Shown here one piece after another: positions 25,579 to 33,839 of a stretch of DNA of 64,000 bases. The notes below the pieces were generated by a model. That model was not told where the DNA came from, did no database searches, and was given only the letters and a program-made list of their open reading frames with translations. Positions within the stretch are counted from its first letter, which is position 1. Each line of letters opens with the position of its first letter. The DNA is taken from the NCBI RefSeq assembly GCF_014466955.1, contig NZ_AP023396.1, forward strand, positions 62,001 through 126,000. Direction: 5' to 3'. This DNA comes from Nocardia wallacei. Its GTDB lineage: Bacteria; Actinomycetota; Actinomycetes; Mycobacteriales; Mycobacteriaceae. Made by a program: the position numbers and the translations under genes.

Positions 25579-26502
25579 GTGGGTAAGAGCAAGCGCAACA
25601 GTCCCAAGCCCGGCGGTAACCGGGCCCAGCGTCTGGCCGAACGCCGCGCGGCGCAGGAGCAGGCGGCGCAGATCCCGGCGCGTCCGTTCGCCGGCCTCGC
25701 GGCCGAATGCGATCTCGTCGCGCTACGGGAGTTCGTGCCGTCGGCGACCGCGACGCTGAAGCTGTCGGCGGAGGTAGCCGCGCAGCGGCCCGTGACGCTC
25801 GCGACCGTGCTGCCCGGCGCGGTCGCCGCGCTGGTGCGCGCTGGTGACGAGCCGACCGGTTTCGTCGCCGCCCAGGTGCAGTTCCAGTCCGACGACCCGG
25901 CCGCCGACCTGGCCGCCGCGGTGCTGTGGACGCAGACCGCCGAGCCCGGCGCGTCGCTGCCCGCCGCCGCCGAATCCGAGGGCTCGGCCGCGCCGCTGAC
26001 CGAGGTGCTGGATCCGGGTGCGAGCCTGGACCTGACCGTGCACCAGAACTTCGACTGGTGGGTGCCCGCGGGCGTGACCCCCGACCCGCAGGTCGCGGCC
26101 ACCATCGAGCAGGCGAATCAGGCGATCATGCCGTCGGACCGGCTGGAATTGGGCGCCGACGCGATCGGTGCGGCCTGGTGGGTCGACGCCGGCGAGAAGG
26201 CGCATCTGCGCTGGGTCCGCCCCGAGGACGAGGACGCGCTCATGCTGGCGCTGGCCCGGGTGCACGCGGCCGGTGGCCTGCAGCTGGGCGAGGGCTCGCG
26301 CTTCGCGGGCTCGTTCCGCACCCACGGACTGCTGGTCCCGGTGTTCGATCTGGATCCCGAGCGGCACGCGAACGAATGGGTCGCCCCGGCCACCGAGTTC
26401 GGGGCGCGCCTCGCACAGGCGCTGGCCTCCGACGCCCCGCTGACCTCGGACGAGCGGCGCTCCCGCGACGGGCTGCGCTCGCGGCAGGTCACCCTGCGCT
26501 AG
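25579..26502 (+). CDS. DUF5926-family protein
   Basis: 307-aa soluble protein of unknown function. It begins with a basic, low-complexity segment (GKSKRNSPKPGGNRAQRLAERRAAQEQAA) often seen in nucleic-acid- or ribosome-associated proteins. An alpha/beta body then includes PVTLATVLPGAVAALVR and HQNFDWWVPAGVTPDPQV. The family name is from memory. The GTG at 25579 has TAGGTT eight nt upstream and no ribosome binding site. A terminator hairpin follows, shared with the convergent ferritin. Confidence 0.72.
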   Translation: MGKSKRNSPKPGGNRAQRLAERRAAQEQAAQIPARPFAGLAAECDLVALREFVPSATATLKLSAEVAAQRPVTLATVLPGAVAALVRAGDEPTGFVAAQVQFQSDDPAADLAAAVLWTQTAEPGASLPAAAESEGSAAPLTEVLDPGASLDLTVHQNFDWWVPAGVTPDPQVAATIEQANQAIMPSDRLELGADAIGAAWWVDAGEKAHLRWVRPEDEDALMLALARVHAAGGLQLGEGSRFAGSFRTHGLLVPVFDLDPERHANEWVAPATEFGARLAQALASDAPLTSDERRSRDGLRSRQVTLR

Positions 26503-26527
26503 CGCGGCGCCACAACAGCGAAAAGCC

Positions 26528-26553
26528 CGGCCCCGCAACGGTTCGCGGGGCCG
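26528..26553. terminator. Hairpin terminator between DUF5926 and ferritin genes
   Basis: A 9-bp stem (CGGCCCCGC with GCGGGGCCG) and an 8-nt loop lie in the convergent gap. The A-rich bases before it (GCGAAAAG) serve as a T-run on the minus strand. Confidence 0.75.
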
Positions 26554-26578
26554 AGCGTCGCTCACCCGGTGCCTCGGG

Positions 26579-27127
26579 TCAGACGGAACCGCCCGCCACG
26601 TGCGGGGCGCCCGACGCGTCGCTCGGGCTACTCATCTCCCGGGCGACGAAATTCTCCAGATCGAACAGGTTGGAACCGGCGCGGTCGGTGACGGTGAGCA
26701 GCGTCGTCATCCGCGCCACCTCCTCGACCTGCTCCTTGAGGAACCACTGCATGAACTGCTCGCCCAGGTAGTCGCCCTCTTCGCGGGCGGTGCCGGCCAG
26801 CTGCACGACCTGCTCGGTGACCGTCTTCTCCTGCTGCAGCGCCAGTTCGATCGGCTCGCGCACGTTCTCGAATTTCGACTTCGCGCCGTCGACACCGGAC
26901 AGTTCTATGCTCATGTCCCGATCGAGGAAGTACTGCGCGATCATCAGGGCGTGATTGCGTTCCTCGACGGCCTGCTTGTAGAAGTACTTCGCCAATACGG
27001 GAAGGTCGGCATTGTCGAACCACACCGCGATAGCGATGTACTGGTGCTCGGCATTGAATTCGTGCCGAATCTGATCGTGGAGCAAGTTGTGGAACTTGCT
27101 GCGAGGGGGTTCGGGGTGAGTGGACAT
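26579..27127 (-). CDS. Ferritin (BfrB-like, catalytic)
   Basis: 182-aa ferritin subunit. The ferroxidase ligands are all present: Glu23 (IRHEF), Glu56 and His59 (VEERNHA), Glu100 (LALQQEKTV) and Gln in GEQFMQWFL. The C-terminus (GSNLFDLENFVARE plus a flexible tail ending APHVAGGSV) closely follows M. tuberculosis BfrB. It would store iron as ferric oxide in a 24-subunit cage. ATG 27127 is chosen from alignment with that family; in-frame ATGs upstream lie in the regulatory region. The paralogue at 27214-27774 is 86 nt upstream on the same strand, with tandem iron-box-like sites in the gap. Confidence 0.93.
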   Translation of the reverse strand: MSTHPEPPRSKFHNLLHDQIRHEFNAEHQYIAIAVWFDNADLPVLAKYFYKQAVEERNHALMIAQYFLDRDMSIELSGVDGAKSKFENVREPIELALQQEKTVTEQVVQLAGTAREEGDYLGEQFMQWFLKEQVEEVARMTTLLTVTDRAGSNLFDLENFVAREMSSPSDASGAPHVAGGSV

Positions 27128-27174
27128 GAGTCCGACATTAATGCTGGTCATCGCGCTTGTCATCCAAGTACACC

Positions 27175-27213
27175 CTTATTGAGCACGACCTAAATGAGGC
27201 AAGTATTGCCTAA
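27175..27213 (-). promoter_or_regulatory. Two adjacent IdeR/DtxR-like iron boxes
   Basis: Two 19-mers lie end to end with a 1-bp gap between the ferritin genes: 27175-27193 (minus strand begins TTAGGTCGTGCTC) and 27195-27213 (TTAGGCAATACTTGCCTCA, nearly palindromic). They match the box TTAGGTTAGGCTAACCTAA at about 11 and 12 of 19 positions. In mycobacteria IdeR activates bfrB through tandem boxes; the arrangement suggests the same here. Confidence 0.5.
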
Positions 27214-27774
27214 TCAATTACCGCTCGTACCCGCCATTTTGGGTGCCGCCGGATCCGGTTTCGCGGAAATTCGCAGCTCGCGCACGACGAACTCCTCGAC
27301 ATCGAACATGTTGCCCTGTGCGCGATCACACACCGCGAGCAGCGTGGTGATCCGGGCGACCTCGTCCAGCTGATCCCGCAGGAACCACCGGATGAATTGC
27401 TCGCCCACGTAATCGCCGGTTTCCCATGCGGTACGGGTCAGCACATTCACCCGCTCGGTGAGCCACTCTTCGCGCCGCAGCATGAATTCGATCGCCGCGC
27501 GGGCGGATTCGAAGACCGGCACGATCTCGTCCAACCCCCCGACCCGGACCGGATGAGCACGGTCCAGCAGATACTGGATCATCCGCAACGCGTGCGCGTG
27601 TTTGTCCGCGGCGCGGCGATAGCAGACACCCGCCAGCCGGGGCAGCCGCAGCGTATCCAGATAGACCGCGGCGGCCAGATACTGCTGCGCCGCGGTGAAT
27701 TCGTGCCGGATCTGATCGTGCAGCAAATCCGGGAACGGCCGTTCGTCGTCCGGGGTGTGACCGTCACTCGGCAT
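27214..27774 (-). CDS. Ferritin paralogue with altered ferroxidase centre
   Basis: 186-aa ferritin-like subunit aligning without gaps to the neighbour through helices A and B. It keeps Glu (IRHEFTAAQQY), the His of the ExxH motif and the later Glu and Gln (LRREEWLTE, GEQFIRWFL). But the bridging Glu is replaced by Lys58 (AADKHAH against VEERNHA). The same Glu-to-Lys change marks the non-catalytic L chain of vertebrate ferritin. It may co-assemble with the catalytic subunit and help mineralise iron; this is inference. It is the first gene of the pair; the start at 27774 fits the family. Confidence 0.85.
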   Translation of the reverse strand: MPSDGHTPDDERPFPDLLHDQIRHEFTAAQQYLAAAVYLDTLRLPRLAGVCYRRAADKHAHALRMIQYLLDRAHPVRVGGLDEIVPVFESARAAIEFMLRREEWLTERVNVLTRTAWETGDYVGEQFIRWFLRDQLDEVARITTLLAVCDRAQGNMFDVEEFVVRELRISAKPDPAAPKMAGTSGN

Positions 27775-27784
27775 GCGCTCGACG

Positions 27785-29101
27785 TTACCGGGTGAGCAGG
27801 TCCTCGGGGACGGGCTTGTCCGCGGCCAGGGCGTCGAAGAAACGCCCCGCCCGCTCCTTGTCCCACAGCAGCACGTTGCCGCTGCCGGAGACGTCGTCGA
27901 AGCCGCCGATCGGGACGGTCGTCGACACCGTGCCGGAGCGCAGCGCCCAGCCCAACCGGGCCAGATCCCAGATGTGATCGCCGTTGTCGACCCGCAGCGA
28001 GTCGGCCAGGCCCTGGGCCAGCGGCCACAGCCGCAACGGGTTGATCAGGGTGCCGGTACTCGTCGCCTTGTGCAGCAGCGCCGAGAGGAACAGCTGCTGG
28101 TTCTGCATGCGGTCCAGATCGGCGCGCGGGGTGGCGCGGGTGCGCACGAAGCCGAGCGCCTGCGGACCGGACAGGTGCTGGCATCCGGCGGGCAGGTCGA
28201 TCCCGGCCAGCGGGTCGTCGATCGCGTAGGGCAGGCACATGTCGATACCGCCCACCGCGTCCACCATGCCCGCGAAACCGCCGAAACCGATCTCCGCGAA
28301 ATGGTCGATGCGCAGGCCGGTGATGGTTTCGACGGTCTGCGCCAGCAGCTTCGGGCCGCCCGCCGAGAACGCCGCGTTCAACTTGTCCCGGCCGACGCCG
28401 GGGATCGGCACGTAGGAATCGCGCGGCAGGCTGACGATGGTCGCCGCGCCCGATTTCGGCACGTGCACCAGGATGATCGTGTCGCTGCGGTCGCCGCCCG
28501 CGTCGGAGGTGCTGCCGGTGGACAGCTCGCTCTCCTGGTCGGCGGTGAGGCCGAGGCGGCTGTCCGAACCGGTCAGCAGCCAATTCGTGCCGGGGGTGTC
28601 GCCGACGCGGTCGGTGTAGTCGGCGAGCACATCGATGCGGTGCAGCGAGTTGTCCAGATAGATGATGCCCGCGATCGGGGCGATGACGACGACCAGCAGC
28701 AGTACCAGCAGCCAGCGCCCCCAGTGCCGCTTGCGGCGCACCCGTGGTTCGCGGGGCGGGCGATCCCGGCGGCGCGCCGGTGCGGCCGGGGGCGGCGGCG
28801 GGGGCGGTTCTCGGTACGGCTCCGGTCGCTGCGTGGGCATGTGCGCGGGCAGGTCGGCGGGCCGCCCGCCGGGGCGGTAGCGCGGAGGCGGCGGGTTGCC
28901 GCCGGGCGGTACCTGCGACCAGGCCAGTGGCCGGTCCGGTCGGCCGTCGCGGCGCATCACCTGAGTCGGTTCGATCGGTGGTCGCCGCGGCGGTTCGCCG
29001 CCGGCATGCCGCCGGTCTCCCGGGGGCGGTCCGGGGCGTCCGGGGCCTGGCGGCGGCACCCGGCGCGACCGCGCGTACTGCTGGGGGTCGTCGCCGTTCA
29101 T
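27785..29101 (-). CDS. LytR-CpsA-Psr (LCP) family phosphotransferase
   Basis: 438-aa cell-wall ligase-type protein. A ~125-residue Pro/Arg-rich cytosolic segment precedes one membrane helix (WLLVLLLVVVIAPIAGIIYLD). The LCP domain outside follows: NWLLTGSDSRLG, GDRSDTIILVHV, IVSLPRDSYVPIPG, KLNAAFSAGGP and LGFVRTRATPRADLDRMQNQQ, whose Arg and Asp residues bind the polyprenyl-phosphate. LCP proteins attach arabinogalactan or similar polymers to peptidoglycan. The ATG at 29101 has TAGCAT seven nt upstream and no ribosome binding site, so leaderless expression is likely. It sits just upstream of the ferritin pair on the same strand, 10 nt away. Confidence 0.92.
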   Translation of the reverse strand: MNGDDPQQYARSRRVPPPGPGRPGPPPGDRRHAGGEPPRRPPIEPTQVMRRDGRPDRPLAWSQVPPGGNPPPPRYRPGGRPADLPAHMPTQRPEPYREPPPPPPPAAPARRRDRPPREPRVRRKRHWGRWLLVLLLVVVIAPIAGIIYLDNSLHRIDVLADYTDRVGDTPGTNWLLTGSDSRLGLTADQESELSTGSTSDAGGDRSDTIILVHVPKSGAATIVSLPRDSYVPIPGVGRDKLNAAFSAGGPKLLAQTVETITGLRIDHFAEIGFGGFAGMVDAVGGIDMCLPYAIDDPLAGIDLPAGCQHLSGPQALGFVRTRATPRADLDRMQNQQLFLSALLHKATSTGTLINPLRLWPLAQGLADSLRVDNGDHIWDLARLGWALRSGTVSTTVPIGGFDDVSGSGNVLLWDKERAGRFFDALAADKPVPEDLLTR

Positions 29102-29179
29102 CACCGAGATGCTACTGATCCGGCGCGGCCGCGGGTTCATCTCGAGTCGATGACGATTCTCACGGCGTCCGCCGGGCGG

Positions 29180-29974
29180 TCACGGCAGCCACGAAACCTG
29201 GTCGTGCAGCAGGGCGTAACCGACGTAGGCGACGGTGTCGATGGTGGCGTGCGCGATCACCAACGGCCACAACCGGTTCGCGCGCTGCCAGTACCCGCCG
29301 AAAACCAGGCCCATGACAAGGTTTCCGAGGCCGCCGCCGAGACCTTGATACAGGTGATAGCTGCCGCGCAGCAGCGCCGACGCCACCAGCGACCGATTCT
29401 CGGTCCAGCCCAGCGCCCGCAGCCGCGTGATGAGATAGGCCACCACCAGCACCTCTTCGGCCACGGAGTTCGCCACGGCCGACAGCACCAGGACGGGCAG
29501 TCGCCACCAGTGCTCACCCAGTGAACTCGGCACGATGGTGACGCTCATCCCCAGCGCGTGCGCGATCAGATACAGGCCCAGCCCCGGCAGTCCGATGATC
29601 GCCGCCAGCACCGCGCCCGGAAGCACGTCCCCGCGCAAGCGAATTCGCGCCAGCCCCAGCAGCCGCGGGCCGATCCCGCTGCGCCACAACAGATACAGGC
29701 CGAGTGCACCCCAGCCCAGCAGGCGCAGCACGCCGAGCAGCTGGAACAGCAGATCGATGGTCGACTGCGCGGCCCGCGACGGATTGAGCGCCACTGTCTG
29801 CCCGCCGACACCGCCGGGCGCCAGCGCGCTCTCGAGCAGCGACAGGGCGGCGTTCGCGCCGCTGAGCCCGAATGTGACCACCAGGACGACCGCGATCTCG
29901 ATCCGCAGGGCGGTGCGTTCGCGGCCGGTGACGGGTTCGCGCCCGGCGGGTACGGAAGCAGCGGAGGACACCAT
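29180..29974 (-). CDS. CPBP-family intramembrane protease-like protein
   Basis: 264-aa membrane protein with about eight helices. It has the CPBP (Rce1/type II CAAX-like) motifs: EEVLVVAYLITRL for the catalytic Glu pair and Arg, then LLRGSYHLYQG with His, and a final HATIDTVAY. Members may cleave membrane proteins or act non-proteolytically. The ATG at 29974 has TACATT seven nt upstream. A TTG nine nt earlier is less likely. Confidence 0.82.
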   Translation of the reverse strand: MVSSAASVPAGREPVTGRERTALRIEIAVVLVVTFGLSGANAALSLLESALAPGGVGGQTVALNPSRAAQSTIDLLFQLLGVLRLLGWGALGLYLLWRSGIGPRLLGLARIRLRGDVLPGAVLAAIIGLPGLGLYLIAHALGMSVTIVPSSLGEHWWRLPVLVLSAVANSVAEEVLVVAYLITRLRALGWTENRSLVASALLRGSYHLYQGLGGGLGNLVMGLVFGGYWQRANRLWPLVIAHATIDTVAYVGYALLHDQVSWLP

Positions 29975-30004
29975 GCCCGCCAATGTAGGTGGGCGGCCGC
30001 GCGG

Positions 30005-30766
30005 CTACATGCGGCGCATGCCGTGCAGGAACGGGCAGCCCGCGAGGATCCGGACGGCCCGGCTCAGGGCCTGCACGTCGTCGACCGGAGCCTCGAAGGG
30101 CAGCCGCACGTCGTGGTCGCCCTCGGCGCTCTCCACGCGCAGCGTGACGCCGTACCGGTCGATGGCCAGCGGGTGCACCGCGCCGCCGCGCAAGCGGACG
30201 GGCAGGTGCCGGGCGAGTTGCGCGACGACGTCGGCGTGGTCCGCGTCCATGTGTTGCAGCCAAGCCGATTCCAGCTCCCAGAACGGGTCGGGCCGGGCCG
30301 CGCGCAGCTCGTCCAGGCAGGCCGCGGCCGCACCGCTGGAGTCGGCCACCACCGCCGAGTCGACCACCACCCGCAGCAGCGTGGTGGTGTGCCCGACATC
30401 CAGCAGGGCCGGATGCGGATGGTCCTTGGCGACCTCGCCGGCCAGGGCGCGCTGTGCGTACTGCGGGACCGCGCGCACCCGGCCGCGCAGCCACACCAGC
30501 GACCGCACCGGTTCGCGCAGCGGCAGCGGGGCCATATCGGTCAGCTCCAGTACGGCGGGCGAGCCGAGCGGACCCCACGCCGCGGGCACCGCGGACGAGT
30601 CGATGGGTACCGCGATGACGGCGTCGCCGCAGGCCCGCAGGTGATGCACGGTCGTCGGGATCGGGTCGGCGCCGGGCAGGGCGAGTACCGCCTGTTCGGC
30701 GTGTGCGCTGGCACTGCGCACCCGCTCGGCCGTGGACGGTGCGGCGGTCGTGGTCGTGCGGGGCAT
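30005..30766 (-). CDS. DUF2470-domain protein, probably iron/heme-related
   Basis: 253-aa protein whose C-terminal part is a DUF2470 domain (WLQHMDADHADVVAQLARH, then GGAVHPLAIDRYGVTLRVE and VRLPFEAPVDDVQALSRAVRIL). This domain occurs at the end of split-barrel heme-binding or heme-degrading proteins of the HugZ/PNPOx type. The N-terminal half is too divergent to name. ATG 30766 is preceded by GGAGG. A near-consensus IdeR box lies just upstream, so expression is likely repressed by iron, fitting a role in heme or iron acquisition. Confidence 0.8.
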   Translation of the reverse strand: MPRTTTTAAPSTAERVRSASAHAEQAVLALPGADPIPTTVHHLRACGDAVIAVPIDSSAVPAAWGPLGSPAVLELTDMAPLPLREPVRSLVWLRGRVRAVPQYAQRALAGEVAKDHPHPALLDVGHTTTLLRVVVDSAVVADSSGAAAACLDELRAARPDPFWELESAWLQHMDADHADVVAQLARHLPVRLRGGAVHPLAIDRYGVTLRVESAEGDHDVRLPFEAPVDDVQALSRAVRILAGCPFLHGMRRM

Positions 30767-30800
30767 GCTGTCCTCCCAGATGTCCGAACCCGGCGCGTAT

Positions 30801-30819
30801 TTAGGTAAACCTAAGCTAA
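30801..30819. promoter_or_regulatory. Near-consensus IdeR/DtxR iron box
   Basis: On the minus strand TTAGCTTAGGTTTACCTAA matches TTAGGTTAGGCTAACCTAA at 16 of 19 positions. It lies 34 nt upstream of the DUF2470 start and within the promoter zone of the divergent gene at 30868. Confidence 0.8.
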
Positions 30820-30867
30820 GTGACGGCGAGGGGTTGTGCAAGCGTTGCGATCGCTACGGTGGAAACC

Positions 30868-31287
30868 GTGCCGCACGAATCGAGTTCCGCCGCCGAGCCG
30901 GTTTTGGTGCCGTTGACCGTTCTCAGTGCCGAGCGAGCGAGCCTGGTGGACGGTCTGGTCCGCGCCACCGCCACGGCGCCGGAGACGCCGCTACTCGACG
31001 GCAACGCTCCCGACGAGCAGGTGGCCGCCTTTCTGGTCGGGGCGGCCCACACCGAGATCGGGTTCGTGGCCCGCACCTCCTCGGCCGAGCGGGCCCTCGC
31101 GATCGTCGCCGCCACCGCCGCCGCGCTGTGCGGCGAGGACATCCGGGCGGCGCTGCGCGAGCCCGACATCGAGTTCCTGCGCGGGCTGAAACCGCCCGCC
31201 GTACGGGCCCTGCGCGAGGTGCTGCTGGCGGTCGAGTCGGACGCGCCCGACGAGGTGGCGCGCGGACTCGGTGTCCTGGCCACCTGA
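30868..31287 (+). CDS. Small conserved protein of unknown function
   Basis: 139-aa mostly helical soluble protein. No domain recognised; sequence runs like FLVGAAHTEIGFVARTSSAERALAIVAATAAALCGEDIRAAL and PAVRALREVLLAVESDAPDEVARGL look like helix pairs. GTG 30868 is chosen because TACGGT lies seven nt upstream; GTGs at 30820 and 30859 are alternatives. It is divergent from the DUF2470 gene and shares its iron-box region. pheA begins 49 nt downstream. Confidence 0.68.
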   Translation: MPHESSSAAEPVLVPLTVLSAERASLVDGLVRATATAPETPLLDGNAPDEQVAAFLVGAAHTEIGFVARTSSAERALAIVAATAAALCGEDIRAALREPDIEFLRGLKPPAVRALREVLLAVESDAPDEVARGLGVLAT

Positions 31288-31336
31288 CTTCCCGCAAGAT
31301 CCGAGCGTGTCCCCGACGCCCAGTAATGTCGTCTCC

Positions 31337-32257
31337 GTGCCGCGTATCGCGTATTTCGGGCCGTCGGGAACATTCACCGAGATGGCCCTCGCCCAGCTCG
31401 AGTCCGCGAACCTGTTCGACGGACCGGTCGAACGCGTCGCCGCGCCCAGCCAGGGCGCCGCACTGGAACTGATCCGGTCCGGCGCCGTCGAGGGCGCGGT
31501 GGTGCCGATCGAGAGCTCCGTCGAGGGTTCCATCTCGGCGACGCTGGACGCACTGGCCGTCGGGCCGCGCCTGCAGATCGTGGCCGAGACCGAACTCGAT
31601 GTGGCGTTCACGATCGTGGCCCGTACCGGCATCGCCTTGGACGAGGTGCGCACGATCGCCGCGTATCCGGTGGCCGCCGCGCAGGTGCGGATGTGGCTGG
31701 CCGCGCACCTGCCGCACGCACGGCTGTACACCTCGGCCTCCAACGCCGCCGCCGCGGAGGATGTGATGCACGGTCACGCCGAGGCGGCCGTATCCACCAC
31801 ACTGGCCGGGGAGCGACTGGGTCTGGCGGCGCTGGCTACCGGGGTGGCCGACCACGACCAGGCGGTCACCAGGTTCGTCCTGGTGCGGCCGCCGTGCCCG
31901 GCGCCGCCGCGCACGGGCGCCGACCGGACCTCGCTGGTGGTGCTCGAGCTGGTCAACGAGCCGGGTGCGCTGATGCGGGTGTTCGCCGAATTCGCCACCC
32001 GCGGAGTCGATCTGACCCGCATCGAATCCCGGCCCACCCGCACCGCGATGGGCAGCTACCGCTTCTACCTCGACTGTGTCGGTCATATCGACGACCCCGC
32101 CGTCGCCGAGGCGCTCAAGGCGCTGCATCGCACGGCCGGCCGGATCCGCTATCTGGGTTCGTGGCCGGCCGGCTCGCCGAGCGGCACCCCGCCTCCGCCC
32201 GACGAATCGGCGACGGCCTGGCTGGAGGACTTGCGAAAGGGGGTGGCGGACCTGTGA
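31337..32257 (+). CDS. pheA: Prephenate dehydratase
   Basis: 306-aa enzyme converting prephenate to phenylpyruvate in phenylalanine synthesis. The catalytic domain has RIAYFGPSGTFTEMAL, VVPIESSVEGSI and the TRF motif (DHDQAVTRFVLV). The C-terminal ACT domain has GALMRVFAEFATRGVDLTRIESRPT, with the ESRP motif that binds phenylalanine as feedback inhibitor. There is no fused chorismate mutase. GTG 31337 has TAATGT seven nt upstream and no ribosome binding site. The stop overlaps the GTG of the next gene. Confidence 0.96.
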   Translation: MPRIAYFGPSGTFTEMALAQLESANLFDGPVERVAAPSQGAALELIRSGAVEGAVVPIESSVEGSISATLDALAVGPRLQIVAETELDVAFTIVARTGIALDEVRTIAAYPVAAAQVRMWLAAHLPHARLYTSASNAAAAEDVMHGHAEAAVSTTLAGERLGLAALATGVADHDQAVTRFVLVRPPCPAPPRTGADRTSLVVLELVNEPGALMRVFAEFATRGVDLTRIESRPTRTAMGSYRFYLDCVGHIDDPAVAEALKALHRTAGRIRYLGSWPAGSPSGTPPPPDESATAWLEDLRKGVADL

Positions 32258-32985
32258 CGACCACGGCGCACACCGGCGAACCGAACCGAGCCGGCAAGCT
32301 GATCCTGGTGCGGCACGGCGAGACCGAGGGCAATGTCGCGAAGGTGCTCGACACCCGGCTGCCGGGGCTGCCGCTGACCGAACGCGGTGTGGCGCAGGCG
32401 AAGTCGTTCGGCGCGAGCCTGCCGGTGGCGCCGCGGCGGCTGTTCAGCTCGCCGGCGTTGCGCGCGCGCCAGACCGCCGGTCACATCGAATCGGTGACCG
32501 GGGTACCGGCCGAGGTGCTCGACGGCGTGTACGAGGTGCAGGTAGGCGACCTCGAGGGTGCGAATTCCGATGCCGCACACCGGCTTTTCCAACAGATCTA
32601 CCACCGCTGGCACCACGGCGAGCTGGACGTGCGGATCCCGGGCGGCGAGAGCGGCCAGGACGTGCTGGACCGGTACCTGCTCGTGCTGGAACACCTGCGT
32701 CTGACCTATCTGACGCCCGGTGACCTGCGCGAGGAAGGTGACATCCTGCTCGTGAGCCACGGCGCCGCAATGCGTTTGGCCGGCCGGGCGCTCGGCGGCG
32801 TGGCGCCGCCGTTCGCCACCAACAACCACCTCGGCAACACCGAAACGATCGAATTGGTCCCCAACTACGGGCCTGCCGACGGCGACGAGCCGCCCTTCGC
32901 GGGCTGGGAATGCGTGCGGTGGGGCCGCTACACCCCGCCGTTCGAAACCGAGATCGAGCCCACCGCCGACGACCCGATGGGATGA
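32254..32985 (+). CDS. Histidine phosphatase (phosphoglycerate mutase-like)
   Basis: 243-aa histidine phosphatase. LILVRHGETEGNVAKVLDTRLPG carries the phosphohistidine, SSPALRARQTA the phosphate-binding Arg, and LLVSHGAAMRL the second His. The long C-terminal tail (GWECVRWGRYTPPFE) is typical of the actinobacterial version next to pheA. The start is GTG 32254, overlapping the pheA stop, so it is translationally coupled. The substrate is not determined; true phosphoglycerate mutase is doubtful because the linker residues differ. Confidence 0.88.
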   Translation: MTTTAHTGEPNRAGKLILVRHGETEGNVAKVLDTRLPGLPLTERGVAQAKSFGASLPVAPRRLFSSPALRARQTAGHIESVTGVPAEVLDGVYEVQVGDLEGANSDAAHRLFQQIYHRWHHGELDVRIPGGESGQDVLDRYLLVLEHLRLTYLTPGDLREEGDILLVSHGAAMRLAGRALGGVAPPFATNNHLGNTETIELVPNYGPADGDEPPFAGWECVRWGRYTPPFETEIEPTADDPMG

Positions 32986-32999
32986 CCGGGCCGCCGGGC

Positions 33000-33839
33000 T
33001 CAGGTGCCGAGCGGTGAGGTGTTGCCGTGCGGGAAGTCCTCGCGCAGCGGCATCGAATTGATCAAGTCCTGCAGGGCGATTCGGAGCCGGGCCGGGGTGC
33101 CCGAACTCAGCGACGACCACTTCACGTCGTCCTCGGACATGCTGGCGGTCGCGATGAAGCGGCCGTGCCGGGTGTTGAAGACCGAGATGTGGTTGGGCGT
33201 GAAATCCCGCGTGCCGTCGCCGTAGATCACGCCGATGATCTCCGCGGCGGACTCGATGTCCACCAGGGCCGCCGCCAGCGTGGCGGCGTCCTGGTCGGGC
33301 TTGCCGATCTTGGCCAGGCGCTCCGCCGTGGCGGCGCTGTCGCCGGTGTCGCCGAGGATCGGGGCGAGTTCCTCGGTGGGGGCGTTCATGCCGTACAGCT
33401 CGAGCGGCACCGCCGGGCCCAGCGCGGCGATGACGGTGCCCGGCAGGTCGGGACCCGCCTCGTCGACGACGTAGGTGTGCTGCCCGCGGAGGACGACGAC
33501 CTCCAGGTCGTCACCCTTCGCGATGCACAGCCGGTTCACGTTGTCGGCGACGATCCAGCGCATCTCCAGCGCCCAGTGCGGCCGGTTCAGCGCGCGCATC
33601 CGTTCCGCGAGTTCGGGAAGCACCTGCTCGCCGAACAGCAGTTCGCGCTCGGCGAGCGACCGGGCCGCCTCGGCCATGGCGTCGGCGTAGGTGACCTCGT
33701 TGTCGTAGTACCGGTTGGCGGCGAGTACGACCGGGATGTCGGCGAGTTCCAGTTGCTGCTGGAGAAACCGGAACTCGTGGAACGACAGCACGACCGCGTC
33801 CAAGGTGGACGGTCCGTGCCCAGCCCCGAGCACCGTCAC
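33000..33839 (-). CDS. EspG-family chaperone for PE/PPE secretion
   Basis: 279-aa EspG-like cytosolic chaperone, which binds the tip of PE-PPE dimers and delivers them to a type VII secretion system. It follows the family pattern, e.g. LSFHEFRFLQQQLELADIPVVLA near the N-terminus, WALEMRWIVADNVNRLCIAKGDDLEVVVLRG, and a C-terminal DFTPNHISVFNTRHGRFIATASMSEDDVKWSSLSSGTPARLRIALQDLI. Start GTG 33839 overlaps the PPE stop. The cassette is PE-PPE-EspG without ESX core genes. Confidence 0.87.
   Translation of the reverse strand: MTVLGAGHGPSTLDAVVLSFHEFRFLQQQLELADIPVVLAANRYYDNEVTYADAMAEAARSLAERELLFGEQVLPELAERMRALNRPHWALEMRWIVADNVNRLCIAKGDDLEVVVLRGQHTYVVDEAGPDLPGTVIAALGPAVPLELYGMNAPTEELAPILGDTGDSAATAERLAKIGKPDQDAATLAAALVDIESAAEIIGVIYGDGTRDFTPNHISVFNTRHGRFIATASMSEDDVKWSSLSSGTPARLRIALQDLINSMPLREDFPHGNTSPLGT

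Noticed and set aside
32254..32985. Naming the pheA-linked phosphatase as a true phosphoglycerate mutase (gpm)
   Set aside because: It has only the general histidine-phosphatase motifs. The substrate cannot be read, so a glycolytic name would be over-interpretation.
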